A stretch of DNA of 64,000 nt from the NCBI GenBank assembly GCA_904063045.1, contig CAJFCJ010000001.1:937501-1001500 (forward strand), written 5' to 3'. The stretch is from Dimorphilus gyrociliatus. Taxonomy: Eukaryota > Annelida > Polychaeta > Dinophilidae. This document shows, in pieces, positions 39,139 to 53,149 of this stretch. Both the position numbers and the translations under genes were made by a program. Each line of letters starts with the position of its first letter. Positions within the stretch are counted from its first letter, which is position 1. A model generated the notes under the pieces. It searched no databases and had not been told where the DNA came from. It worked only from the letters and a program-made list of their open reading frames with translations.

Positions 39139-39691
39139 ACTTGGAAGAGGACCGAAACCGGTTATGTTATAACTAAAATATGCGCGGAAAGAGGAGGTAC
39201 TAAAATCAATTACTATCTGCTTTTGAAGTCAATTCCACATGTGAGGTATTAAAGTGATTTATCCTAATAAATCGCTTTTTAAACGCTAAAGTAAAGTTAA
39301 AAAATAAAAAAAGGTTGGCCTAATGAAGTTCAGTTTTATCGAGGCAGGCAAGCTATTTCTGCAAGGAATTAGGCGAATTTTTATTTTTAGAGTAAACTAC
39401 CAATAACAAAATGTTTGTTGTATTTAGGTCATTTGAAATTGTTCTATACATAGCAAAGATAGAATAAAATATCAAATAGGTAATTAATGTCCATGAATAA
39501 TTTATAAAATATGAAAATATAAAAGAAATTTAAATATTTTAAAAATTGTCTAAAACTTAATGCTAAGATAGTAAATTGCACAGAAAATATTTCAGAATAC
39601 CTTTATTCTTTGAAAAAATTCAAAAATATAAGAAACAAAGAGATTTTCTAGACTCATCAATCATTTAGAAAAAGAAAACAACACTATTTCA
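39139..39691. other. OTUD6B upstream region and TTC14 3' flank
   Basis: About 550 bases of AT-rich DNA between two minus-strand genes; no coding signal seen. Confidence 0.6.
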
Positions 39692-42600
39692 CTATTTCAA
39701 AGCATTTTTTCCTGCATTTTGTGCATTTTTACGAAGATTGTTCAAAAAATCATGTAAGCCTTCTAGCTCTTTCTTCTCATTTTGAGACAGAGCCGATTTC
39801 TTTTCCTCATGCGAATTAGTTTCATTATCGTATTTATCATACTTTTTTGATGACTGATATGACTTTCCTTGCTTGTAGCGACTTTGTTCATCTTTTTCCG
39901 GAGTCTCAGACATTGAGCTAAAAAGAATAAAAGTCACATTCTTTTATTTGCAAAATATTAAATTTAAAGCTTTTTACTACCTGGATTTTATGTGATGTGG
40001 AGAAAAATAACCTTTATCCTTCTTTCTATATTCTCTACTGGAATTGTTGCTATATCTGCTACTTCCTTTCACTGAGGATCGTCGTCCCGAGTTTGAACTA
40101 TGATAACTTTGTGGCGAATATGATCTGGATCTCGATCTTCTGTGAGACTTGGACGATTTATGACTTTTAGATGATTTCGTTCGACTCCGTTTGTGGCTCC
40201 TTTCAGACGATATTGAAGAACGTTCGGATGAATTTCTAGCTCGTTTAATTTCGGAATAAGATTTAAGATTTGCGCCATCGCTGTAGCGTTTGGAATAGCT
40301 TGTTGAAGAATCATCTAAGGAATTATCAATATTTTAGGAATGATATAAAGGCATTCAGAAAAATATCTTACTAAGAGATTTATTCAAGTCCTCATTTTTC
40401 CTATCAGATTTACTCTGCTTCATGGTTGGATGTCTATCATCATGTGTTCGAGATCTTTTCGAACTTGATTTTCCTTCATGTTCATCTCCGCTTTCATTAG
40501 ATATTCTATGACTCGACGATTTGAAATTTTCCCGATTACTTGACGAACGTCTTCTTTTAGGTGTGGATTCAGAAGAAGATTCAGAACTTGAATCGCTAAA
40601 ACAAATTCTGTCATATTTATGTCATAGAACAAATTACTGTTTTACTTACGATCCCTTTTGCAATTTTTTATCTTGAGAAATTAACTGTCTTATTCTATCA
40701 TCTATATTCCCTTGGTTCTTAAATTTCTTGTGAGCTGCTTTTATTTGCTCTTCCCTTTGAGCCTAAAACGAAGATATTATCTGTAAGCTATTATATATCT
40801 CAAAGGATTGATCAAAATTTACGCTATGCTCCTTATTTTTCTTTTTTCTGGCTAGGGTCTCTGGCGAATGTTCGCGAATGAGATTATTCATCATTCTTCT
40901 AGCTTCACCGCAATAGGGATCAATATTTAATGTCTCATTGAGAATTTCTTTCGCATTTTGTCTTTTATTTTTCTTAATAAGACTGAAAAAATTGTTTATA
41001 ACATATAAAATTTAATTGTATTTATTTCAATAACTTAAATATACCTGTACGCATAGTCTAATTGGGTTTCAACAAGGTATTTCTTTGCATTTTTATGGTT
41101 AGGGCTAAATTTTAGAGCTTTTTCAAGATCTTCAATAGCTTTTATATAATTTTCATTATTGGCAAACCTATGAATTATTCATAATAAATATCATTCATGA
41201 TAAAAATATTTTAAATAAACTTACAAAGCTCCGCGAGCTACAAACGCATCAGCATTCTCAGGATCAATCTGCAGGGCTTTATTAAAGTGTTGTAGGGCTT
41301 CGGTGATATTTTTTGCATGGAAATCATCAATTCCCCTTGCAACACTTAAAAATAAACATAAACTTATAAGTATCTCTAAACATACATTTCTATAGAAGCT
41401 TAATTTACCTAATAGACGCAAATTTTCTAGATTGTACCTGTCGTAAATATTCTCCAGTATCTTCATTTTTTACAGTTTTTCTTTCACATAATTAAACAGA
41501 GATGAAATGAGGTGATTTTTATAAATACTAAATATATACTTGTGAAATTGATTTAAGAAAGAGTAGCAAGTTTTAAATTCTATTCCTAAAGCATCAGTTA
41601 GAAGTTGAGTTGATGTAATATTACTAAAGCCTGGATCGTTCTTAATCTGAATATTAAATATTGTTGCATTCGTAATTTAATAATAAAATATCTTTATATT
41701 TCTATTTTACAAACCTGATCAACAAAATTTCCTTTTTTAGGTTCTAGTAATCTTTTAAAATGAACTGGAAGATCTTCATGCGTAATATTCCCCTAAAAAC
41801 ATTCGGATTCATAAATCTACTACAATGATAATTAATAGAATAGTCATTTACCAGAAATAAATCTGAATGTTCTTCTTTCAGCTGCTTGGAATTCATTGAG
41901 AGAGTTATTTTATCATCTACAACGCTTATGATGACGGCTGGTGGGAAAAAAAATAGACTTTAGAATGAAAAAGATACGACAATAAAAAAATTTTCTAATT
42001 TCTGTATACCTCTTACAGTATCTTTTAAGGAGAATTGGCTAAGTGGATTGTCATGAGCTCCCATTCGGGGCAACTCCCGTATGGGGCAAAGTGCCTAATT
42101 GAAATTGTTATGTTCACTTTACTGTAATTAATAAATAACATCTGTAATACCTACATTAATTCGAATATGGGTTAAATCTCGGACAGGTCCTCTTTGAGTG
42201 CATAATATTGATACTGAAAGTCCTGTATCTTGTACCATATTCACTACTCCGCATATTACATCTCCTTTTTCCAGACTCTAAATAAAAAATAATTTTACAA
42301 AACAACAGAGTAGAATTCAAAGAAGATTCACCCAAAGTAAATGTTGTTTTCGATCTTCCGAAGGGACGTCCATGAAATTTTCAATAGGTGGCATTATTGA
42401 GTATTTGTCAGTCTCTTTATCGTCATCAATTAATGTATCATAACTGATTGAAAATTTAGATTTATTTTCAAACAAGATTTGCGCTTTTTGAGCAATAAAG
42501 TCCTCAATAGTTTCTTCAAATTCCTCATCGCTAATTATAAAAGTTAAACTCATAATTTACATTCACATTAATAGTGACTTTTTACCTAGTATGTAATTTT

Positions 42601-42731
42601 GTTCCTTCACCCTGAAGTGATTGAATATTAAAGTGTGATGGAAACAATTTCGGGTGTTTTGTTGTTATTCGGTTTATCAGACTTGAGCCATGATACCGAA
42701 TTGATCGGTCCACTAAACTTTTGTCAACCAT
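39692..42731 (-). CDS. TTC14: Tetratricopeptide repeat protein 14
   Basis: Fifteen exons in phase: 42731-42586, 42530-42332, 42277-42155, 42094-42010, 41937-41852, 41792-41715, 41646-41540, 41480-41409, 41344-41225, 41167-41045, 40982-40823, 40762-40650, 40595-40372, 40314-39981, 39917-39692 (731 aa; human 770). Start MVDKSLVDRSIRYHGSSL matches the TTC14 N-terminus. An S1 RNA-binding domain starts at SLEKGDVICGVVNMV. Two TPRs follow (ARGIDDFHAKNITEALQHF; NNENYIKAIEDLEKALKF). From about residue 500 the protein is Arg/Ser/Lys-rich (SHRRSRSRSYSPQSYHSS), typical of splicing-associated proteins. The role is probably RNA metabolism; it is poorly characterised. Some introns have no in-frame stop (for example 41408-41345), so exon limits need the phase argument. 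Confidence 0.88.
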
Positions 42732-43316
42732 TTTATCATTATTCTTTTTTATCTTGTACGTATTAGCATATAATGCTTCGAAATTTGTATTAGTTTCCTT
42801 TGAACTTCTGAATATTTTGCACAAACTATAATCCTTATACCACTCAGAAATAAATCACAAACTTTACAGTGTTGTATACATAGAAAAAAACAAACACTAA
42901 CGGAAACGGAAATGGGGCAGTACAGATATGTCTAAGAAGCACGATGTTTAAGAACCGCGGGGCAATAAACAAATGATCTTTTAATTTATCTAATAACGAT
43001 AAGGGTTAATAAGACAGGAAATACTATAGTTAAAAATCCGAAAATAACTTGTACATTTTGTGCTTGCGACTCCGACTAAGTTTAAGGTATATCTCAATCA
43101 GCTAAACTACGCATGCGCAATACACTTTCTGAAAAAAGCAGCCAAACAACATAAGACACGCCGAATATTTGAAATCGAGGTTGGATACAATCATACACAA
43201 GGTATTTTTGATTTGGTAGCAACGAATTAAATATCTTCCTGTATATAATAATTACTTATTGTTCATCGTATCTAATCTACTTACTTAGCTTAAATTCGTA
43301 ACAGCGTGGAACTAGT
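42732..43316. promoter_or_regulatory. Divergent promoter, TTC14 (-) / DNAJC10 (+)
   Basis: 585 bases between the two start codons. An NRF-1-like palindrome, CGCATGCGCA, lies at 43110-43119. GC-richer sequence near 42900-42965 (GGAAACGGAAATGGGGC, AACCGCGGGGC). No classic ER-stress element was recognised despite DNAJC10 being an ER chaperone gene. Confidence 0.45.
43110..43119. promoter_or_regulatory. NRF-1-like site
   Basis: CGCATGCGCA matches the right two-thirds of the NRF-1 palindrome (YGCGCAYGCGCR) in the bidirectional TTC14/DNAJC10 promoter, where NRF-1 sites are common in animals. Confidence 0.4.
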
Positions 43317-45641
43317 ATGCAATTATTCAGTTTTACTATTCGTTTAAGCGTTGCTTTACTATTTTGTTCATTCGAATTGAGTATATGTGGTAGGGATTTC
43401 TATGAGATTTTGGAAATTGAAAGATCTGCAACCACAAGAGATATAAGAAGAGCTTATAAAAAAATTGCTCTTGTGAAACATCCAGACAAGAATCAAGACA
43501 ATCCCAATGCTCACACGGAATTTGTAGAAATTACTAGAGCTTATGAAGTTTTAAAAGATTCAGATTTGCGAAGAAAATATGATACTTACGGTGAAAAAGC
43601 TCTAGAAGATGAACAAACAGGAGGCCGACAATACGAGTCTTGGCAATATTATAACACCGAGTTTGGAATATATGATGAAGATCAAGAAGTGGTAACCTTG
43701 TCATCGCAAGATTTTGAAGAACTTGTTGATTCAACCGACGACGTCTGGTTTGTTAATTTTTACAGTCCCCGATGCTCTCATTGCCACGATTTGGCTCCAG
43801 CTTGGCGAGCAATTGCCAGGGAACTAGATGGAGTTATTCGCATTGGAGCAGTAAATTGTGGTGAAGAGTGGCATCTATGTAGAAGGCAGGGTATTCATGG
43901 TTACCCATCTCTAGTTGTTTACCCAAATCGAGAAGAATTTAGTGGGCCTCGAAATGAAGACACAATTTTAAAATTTGCTCTGAAATTTGCCAACTATCAA
44001 GTTCACGATCTTCAGGCTCTGTCCGAAAATGCTTTACACAGTTCTTCCTGGCTAATAACTTTCTGCTCCTTAGATGGAGACTGCTTGTCAAAAAACACTA
44101 GAACAAAAGTTGCGGCTATGCTCAAGGGTATTGCCAAGGTAGCTTACATAGATTGTGATAGAAATTCTAAATTATGTTCTTCTTATAACATGGAACATGG
44201 TACTTTATTTTTCAAACACTCCATCCAAAAAGGAAATGGTTTAGCAGTAGAATCGCTTGAAGCAAGGGATGTCGTAAATTTTGTTTTGAATAAAGTAGAC
44301 GGACTGCAATTGATAGAAGATAGTAGTGTTGCGGACGTAAAAAAGAATCGAAGAAATTGGTTACTCTACTTGACACCTGATAGCTCTGAAGATGTACAAT
44401 GGCGAAAGCTTCCTCCATTGGTTGATGCCTATGGTATTCAAGTAGGTCGTGTTATATGCTCAGAGAACTCTCTATGCAAAGACCTCCATATTTTCAAGAC
44501 TCCTTCCTTCGTTCTATTTAAACATAATGGAGGTCATGAAATTCATTTCGGTCGACAAACACCTCAAGATGTAGCTACGTGGACGAAGGCAGCTAGTGAA
44601 AGTCCCTTAATAGTATTAAGCCCTGAACAATTTCAGAATAAAGTCAGGAAAACCAACAAACCTTGGCTAGTGGATTTTTATGCACCATGGTGCCCTCCTT
44701 GCATGAGACTTTTACCCAAGCTTCGTCAAGCTGCTAGTGTAGTAGCCTCAGATAAAGTGAGAGTAGGAACAATCGACTGCACTGTTCATCAGCAACTGTG
44801 TAGAGATTATAATATTCGGAGCTACCCAACGACAATTTTGTACAACGACAGTGTACCTCATGACTTCAACGAACACGATTCAGTTAGTGAAATAGTAGAA
44901 TCAGTAAGAGATATCCTTCGCCCTCCTGTACAAACATTAAATTCAAATTCCTGGAAGAATGTCATTGATCGTAAAGATAGAGGATGGATAATTGATTTTC
45001 ACGCTCCATGGTGTGGTCCATGTCGTCAATTTGCACCTGAATTTAGACGATTAGCGAAGATTCTTCAAGATGATGATAATATTATGATTGCTCAAGTTGA
45101 TTGTGAATCTGATAAACAAATGTGCAGAGACAATGATGTTCGCTCTTATCCAACGATTCGGTTTTATCCACCCAAATCATCGCCCTATACGCATATAGAT
45201 TATTCTGGATGGCATAGAGATGCTCAAAATATTCGTCAGTGGATTTATTCTTATTTACCATCGGAAGCTGTGGACTTGAGAAATGATAATTTTATTGAAG
45301 ATGTTTTAAAATCTGAAACTCCTTGGCTTGTTGACTTTTACGCTCCTTGGTGTGGTCATTGTCATCAATTTGCCCCTGACTTTGAATTAATAGCTAGAAA
45401 GTTAAAAAAGAAGAATGTAAAAAGCGGAAAAGTGGATTGTGAAAGTTATGGTAGACTATGTGAGAATGTAGGTGTAAGAGCTTTTCCTACAGTTGTGCTT
45501 TGGACCGGCAAAAGGCCACATCAGAAGAAGCAAAGCTTTCAAGATGCCGTGGAATTGAAGAGTCTCAATGTGCAAGCAGTTATTGATTTCGTTGAGAGAT
45601 TGTTACCAGCTAAAACCACTCATATACACGATGATCTCTGA
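43317..45641 (+). CDS. DNAJC10: ERdj5 / DNAJC10, ER disulphide reductase with J domain
   Basis: One uninterrupted 774-aa frame (human 793). Residues 1-24 are a signal peptide, then a J domain with the HPD motif at 55-57. Four redox-active thioredoxin domains are visible: CSHC 153-156, CPPC 459-462, CGPC 566-569 and CGHC 679-682, with two inactive thioredoxin-like domains in between (about 230-430), the ERdj5 order. The C-terminus is HDDL, a KDEL-type retrieval signal variant. The protein reduces disulphides of misfolded clients for ERAD together with BiP, and acts in the ER lumen. Unlike almost every neighbour the gene has no intron. Its codon use looks like that of the neighbours. AATAAA follows at 45785-45790; DMAP1 starts 274 bases after the stop on the same strand. 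Confidence 0.97.
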   Translation: MQLFSFTIRLSVALLFCSFELSICGRDFYEILEIERSATTRDIRRAYKKIALVKHPDKNQDNPNAHTEFVEITRAYEVLKDSDLRRKYDTYGEKALEDEQTGGRQYESWQYYNTEFGIYDEDQEVVTLSSQDFEELVDSTDDVWFVNFYSPRCSHCHDLAPAWRAIARELDGVIRIGAVNCGEEWHLCRRQGIHGYPSLVVYPNREEFSGPRNEDTILKFALKFANYQVHDLQALSENALHSSSWLITFCSLDGDCLSKNTRTKVAAMLKGIAKVAYIDCDRNSKLCSSYNMEHGTLFFKHSIQKGNGLAVESLEARDVVNFVLNKVDGLQLIEDSSVADVKKNRRNWLLYLTPDSSEDVQWRKLPPLVDAYGIQVGRVICSENSLCKDLHIFKTPSFVLFKHNGGHEIHFGRQTPQDVATWTKAASESPLIVLSPEQFQNKVRKTNKPWLVDFYAPWCPPCMRLLPKLRQAASVVASDKVRVGTIDCTVHQQLCRDYNIRSYPTTILYNDSVPHDFNEHDSVSEIVESVRDILRPPVQTLNSNSWKNVIDRKDRGWIIDFHAPWCGPCRQFAPEFRRLAKILQDDDNIMIAQVDCESDKQMCRDNDVRSYPTIRFYPPKSSPYTHIDYSGWHRDAQNIRQWIYSYLPSEAVDLRNDNFIEDVLKSETPWLVDFYAPWCGHCHQFAPDFELIARKLKKKNVKSGKVDCESYGRLCENVGVRAFPTVVLWTGKRPHQKKQSFQDAVELKSLNVQAVIDFVERLLPAKTTHIHDDL

Positions 45642-45784
45642 GAACAGCGCTATTGAACAACGAATTTCTTTTTTTAGCTTTTTTTTTGTTCTCGACAGAT
45701 CTGTGATACTTTGCGTATCAATACCAATTTAATGTATCTCAATCAATTTAGTGTCCATAATGGTATTTTCCTTCAAAGAAAACC

Positions 45785-45790
45785 AATAAA
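45785..45790 (+). terminator. Putative polyadenylation signal of DNAJC10
   Basis: AATAAA about 145 bases past the stop codon. Confidence 0.6.
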
Positions 45791-45914
45791 ATTTGATCTT
45801 CCTAGAAAATTATTTAAATTTAAGTGTTGCTTTTATAATTGTTTTTATTAAACATATTTTATTGTCAGTGATACGTACAACTAAATACTTCTATATTCCA
45901 GATTAAAATTCGCA

Positions 45915-47369
45915 ATGAGTACTATGGATTTATTGACAATAGTAAAAGCAAGTATCTGTTCGTGAAATATCGATCATGCTATTTTAATTTAAATTAATCT
46001 ATAGGAGGGGAATCCATCTACACCTGATGGGGAACAAACTCCTCCAGTGGGTAAATTGCAGAAAAAGATGAAAAAACCAGAGCAAATGGCAAGGGAATTG
46101 TGGGGTTTGTTATCTACTGATGGCGAAGATTTAGACTATCCTCTTACACAAGCTGGTACATCGTATTGCACTCGTAAGATGGATATGATGAAGAGAAAAG
46201 TACGAAAGTGGAGACATGTTCAAGTTGAACATCCAACACGAAAGGATCATATGACGATGAAATGCCTTAGGCGTGAAGACGATCCTGGAACTTTTGGTTA
46301 CGGAAGATTCGATAAGTCTGTAGAATTTCTTCGTTACTCTCAAGCTGAATATGATGCTCATATTACTGATCGTGATGAGTGGACCAAAAATGAAACTGAT
46401 TATCTGATGCAGTTGGCTGTAAAATATAGTAGGCGATTTGTAGTTATGGCCGATCGCTATTTGATGGACCAAATGGACAATCAGAGTTTTGAAAAGAGAT
46501 CAGTTGATGAACTGAAAGCTCGATTTTACTACATTCAAGAAACATTTAATAAAGTACGCAATATAGACCAAGAAGATGAGTGTATGTTTGATGCGTCAAA
46601 TGAAGAACGACGCAGAGAACAACTAGCAAGACTTTTGTCAAGGTCTCAGAAAGATATTGAGGAAGAACAGCAACTTGAAAATGAAATGAGTAAGATAGAA
46701 GCTCGTAAACGTGAAAGAGAAAAGAAAACTCAAGATTTGCAAAAATTAATGACTCAAGCATCCGTGTCTAATGTTTCAGTTCCTAGTACACCTCATACTC
46801 CACTATCGGCTTCTCCCTCTAAGAGAAAGTCTTTGCCGGCTACACCAATCTCTGCATCCTTGAATGTGGACGGCATTAAATATCATGATTGGTCTGGCCA
46901 TACTGGCCCATCGGTTAGATCTCAAAGGATGAAATTGCCAAGTACACTAAGTGTGAAGAAACATAGAGCAATAGACTGCGCTTTAAGAAATATGAAGGCT
47001 GACACGCCAACTGCAACTGAAGAGAATGTAGAACTGTTTAACGAATTAAGGAGTGATATAGTAAGATTATATGAGGAGGCTTTACAAATGTTCAACCTCC
47101 AATACGAAATGCATTCGACGAGAATCAGTATACAACAATCAAATCCTTCTTACGAACTCCCTGAAGATCTGAAGGGGGCATTAAGTGTTCCGTCTATTCC
47201 AATTCTAAGCGGCGTTGATCTTTCATCAGGAACAAATCCAACTCCTTCAGTTAGTTTTATAAAATTTGTATTATTTCATTTATTTTACATGTTTTTTTTT
47301 CAGCGTAAGAAAAGGGCAGCTGCTATTGAACAAGGAAATGTTTTGCGTAAGATTAAACAAAAAGTATAG
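45915..47369 (+). CDS. DMAP1: DNA methyltransferase 1-associated protein 1 (SWC4/Eaf2 family)
   Basis: Exons 45915-45941, 46005-47249 and 47304-47369 join in phase (445 aa; human 467). The SANT/Myb-like domain is recognisable in TDRDEWTKNETDYLMQLAVK and RFVVMADRYLMDQM, then KRSVDELKARFYYIQETFNKV. After it come an ERRREQLARLLSRSQKDIEE helix, KIEARKREREKKTQDLQKLM, and VRSQRMKLPSTLSVKKHRAI, all DMAP1 landmarks, plus FNELRSDIVRLYEEA. DMAP1 is a subunit of the TIP60/NuA4 and SRCAP complexes and binds DNMT1 in vertebrates. The 54-nt intron 47250-47303 contains no stop and is a multiple of three, so it appears coding in a simple translation. The nine-codon first exon is inferred from phase and the ATG at 45915. 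Confidence 0.92.
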
Positions 47370-47411
47370 TTGAGTAAAGATGGACTTTTGTTTGTATTGT
47401 TTCTATTGAAT

Positions 47412-48699
<1,288 letters not shown>

Positions 48700-49829
48700 A
48701 TGTCTAGCTATCGAAATGTGTTAAAGTCTTATCAGAAGACTCATCGAGAGAGAGGACAGGTATGTAATTCAATGATTTGGTTATTCAATACTGAAATTAA
48801 GAGAGTGATAATCAATGGAATAAATATTTTAGCTTGAATCCAGAAAACACTTAGGATTTCTTGAAAAGAAAAAGGATTATAAGATTAGAGCAAAGTATGT
48901 TATCTAATATGTCCTTTTATCTAATGAATGATACCATCTTTTATTTAGTGAGCGAGCTAAAAAAGAAAAAATTATAAAGACCTTAAAAAATAAGGCATTG
49001 GATAAAAATCCTGATGAATTCTATTTTAATATGATAAATAGCAAAGTGAAAGTAAGTAAAATTAGATAAGTTTGAAAGTATTCATCTAATTTCTCAATGT
49101 TTTGTATTTTCACTAGTCTGGAATCCATGAAGCAAAAGATGAAGAGAAAACATATACTGACGCTCAACATAAATTAATGAATACACAGGATTTAGGTTAT
49201 GTTAAATATAAGCATACTTCAGAAAAAAAAGTAAGCTATTATCAAATAAATTTCATAATTATTTGATCAATAAAAGTCATGTTGTTTGTTAACAGAAAAT
49301 TGAGCAATTAAAAAGTAGTATGCATTTCCTCGATGTTGAAAAACCTAATAAACACATTGTCTTTGTCGATTCAAAAACAGAAGGTTTGAATTCTCATGAA
49401 ATTCATTAATCAGTATATATATTCATTATTTCAATTTTGATAGAGAGAGAATTTGACCCTGTCAAGTATTTTGATACTCATCCTTCGCTTGTTGATAGAA
49501 GTTTTAATAGGCCAAAAATGAGCACTCTAGAGAAGCCTATAAATATTGGAGAAAAAGCAATCTTAAGAACTACTGATAAACGAATCAAAACTTACAAAGA
49601 GTTAGGTCAGAGATTGGATAGAGAGAAAGAATTAAGAGTCATTCAAGATAAACTCTCTGTAAAGAAACGATTACTGATGGTAGGGAAAATAGATTGATTT
49701 GTATGTAAATCCTTTTTTTAAATATGCTCTCGTTTGTTTTAGGAAAAGAAGACAAAGAAAATAAAGATTAAAGGAGAAAGCAAAACAAGTGCAGCTGTTT
49801 ATAAATTGAAAGCTAAACGTAAACGTTAA
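48700..49829 (+). CDS. UTP11: U3 snoRNA-associated protein 11 (SSU processome)
   Basis: Seven exons in phase: 48700-48759, 48833-48894, 48949-49051, 49117-49230, 49296-49383, 49444-49679, 49743-49829 (249 aa; human 253). Family landmarks: start MSSYRNVLKSYQKTHRERGQ, then RKHLGFLEKKKDYKIRA, LDKNPDEFYFNM, THPSLVDRSFNRP, and the lysine-rich end VYKLKAKRKR. It is a highly basic nucleolar protein needed for 18S rRNA processing, in the same process as NOL11 in this window. Its stop codon lies 70 bases from the stop of the convergent beta-tubulin gene. Confidence 0.93.
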
Positions 49830-49899
49830 AAAGTTATCTTGAATTTAGCTCTATTCTTTTGTTATACAATTAATTCAAAGTTATTTTTATCTTTTTTTG

Positions 49900-51342
<1,443 letters not shown>

Positions 51343-51625
51343 TTTTTTTTACTTTATTGTTTTTTTCAGTATCACTTATTTAAAACAAAATTAAAAATGA
51401 TTTAAAATATGTAACGTCAATAACATGTCATATTTTTCAAATAGAATAAAATATGTTAAGTACACATAGGGGGGCGCTGATAGTTATCATTTGACGCATT
51501 TCTAATCCATTGATAAGCATATATTCACTAAACACTTTAATAATAGTCAGGTTTTCTTTTAAAAATAGTGAATCTATTTTTAGCAGTTTTCTTATATATC
51601 AATGATTTTATGCAAATTCAAAAGT

Positions 51626-52624
51626 CTATTTATGCCAACTATGCATCATGTTGTGAGATGGATGATGTATTTGAGACGGAGGAAGAGATTGATCGACATC
51701 TGGCAAGGGTGAATCTTGAAAGGGGCTTGAGGTATATCCATTATTGTACAAGAAAAGTCTTTTTGACATTTCGAAGGACATAAACATGATACCGGCATAT
51801 GGCATGACTTTGATAAGATTTGCAGTTGTTCCATTCCATAGGGCTAATACACCTTTAGATCGGACTGTTTGAACAAATCCATCAATCATACCATTAAAAT
51901 GAACATCTGGTCCCGCTCCCTCAATAAATTTCGACTGAGCTTGCAATTTTTTTCTTATGGTGTCAAAAGGATAAGAAAGGGTTTGAGCAAAAGCACCAGC
52001 CAAACAACCATCAATGAAATTCTCGAGAGGCGTCATTTGTGACTTGGGTTTTTTCCAGGCTTTTTCCAATATCTCATAAGCCATGAAAGTTGCTCCAGCG
52101 AATGGTATAACTCCAATAATTGACGTACCCATACCTTTGTATAAACTTAGAGCTCCTTCCTCAGCTGCTATAACTTTGAAAGCGTGTACAATTCCTTTGT
52201 ATTTTGCTTTTGAAAGATCAGCGTGCTGAGCTGTCAATCTTGTTTTTACCATATCCATAGGATATGTTGCAATGACCGCCACAACGCCTCCTGCAGATCC
52301 AGCTACCATTGCATTGATTGGGGATATTTTTCCATTTTTATCAGACAACACATTCTTAAATTTTTCATAAGCAGCAAATTGAAGAGCATAGTAAGGAAAT
52401 CCTCTGAGAGAAGCAATAGCATTTCCTTTCCAAAATGCTCTGATTCCTTCATTTTTATACTGATTGACAAATGTTGAAAGCATTCCACTCCTTGCGTCTC
52501 CAATTCCAACTTGTTGAAGTGTTTTTACAACATCTAAGGGTGAACATACGGTCCTGCATATAACGCCGGCGTTGCCACCGCATATTAAGTTTTGAGTAAA
52601 TGTTAATCTGTTGTCCTTCGGCAT
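51626..52624 (-). CDS. SLC25A43: Mitochondrial carrier, SLC25A43-like
   Basis: Single uninterrupted 332-aa frame from the ATG at 52624 (the two codons before it begin with GTG and are not used). Three repeats of about 100 residues carry the carrier signatures: SPLDVVKTLQQ, YPMDMVKTRL and YPFDTIRKKLQ (Px[DE]xx[KR]). The end, GYTSSPF...LPDVDQSLPPSQ, matches the unusual C-terminus of SLC25A43 rather than other carriers. The first repeat has TVCSPLD, as in this subfamily. Substrate is not established. The gene has no intron while all neighbours do. A C-terminal His/Ser-rich tail (HHPSHNMMHSWHK) is specific to this sequence. Confidence 0.88.
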   Translation of the reverse strand: MPKDNRLTFTQNLICGGNAGVICRTVCSPLDVVKTLQQVGIGDARSGMLSTFVNQYKNEGIRAFWKGNAIASLRGFPYYALQFAAYEKFKNVLSDKNGKISPINAMVAGSAGGVVAVIATYPMDMVKTRLTAQHADLSKAKYKGIVHAFKVIAAEEGALSLYKGMGTSIIGVIPFAGATFMAYEILEKAWKKPKSQMTPLENFIDGCLAGAFAQTLSYPFDTIRKKLQAQSKFIEGAGPDVHFNGMIDGFVQTVRSKGVLALWNGTTANLIKVMPYAGIMFMSFEMSKRLFLYNNGYTSSPFQDSPLPDVDQSLPPSQIHHPSHNMMHSWHK

Positions 52625-53149
52625 AACCACAAATATGAGATAGCCGCTCTTATTTACTGACCTTCTTCACAACAATGTGACTGAACGAAGGTTACTATGG
52701 ATCCTGTAACAGTGAATAAAATTGGAACGATATTTATTATCCCGCCAAATTTCAAAAATATACAGTATATAAAATATTTACGATAAAAAGTGATAATAAT
52801 AGTAATAATAATAAGAATAATAACCTTTTTTCTAAATTTATTAGTTTATTAAACAGTTTAATAAATAAATTAGAATTTTTCTTTCTAGGAAGAAACGACA
52901 AATTTAAGATTATAAGGAACGACACTGATAGATCTTCTAAAGAAAATTCTTTCGTATGTTTTTTTGTTAATTAGCAAAAAAAATTCAAAAGTTGGTTGTT
53001 TGAAATTTTAACTACTATTATATAAATATATAGTTATATCTTTTGAGACTTTGCTGCTGTTTATACTGACGTAATAGACAATTGTTTGTGAGTATTCTAA
53101 GACATCGTACGAGATAGATGAATAAATATAAAATTATTTGTCTCTTTTC
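52625..53149. other. SLC25A43 upstream region and 3' flank of the VWA/DUF4537 gene
   Basis: 525 bases of AT-rich DNA between two minus-strand genes; an AT-only simple stretch near 52800-52860. No coding signal. Confidence 0.6.

Noticed and set aside
41345-41466. Possible separate start (MKILENIYD) splitting TTC14 into two genes
   Set aside because: Using the acceptor at 41481 and donor at 41408 gives an in-phase exon (KTVKNEDTGEYLRQVQSRKF) that joins both halves and matches TTC14.
46131-46761. Minus-strand ORFs of 113 and 71 codons
   Set aside because: Antisense shadows of the DMAP1 exon.
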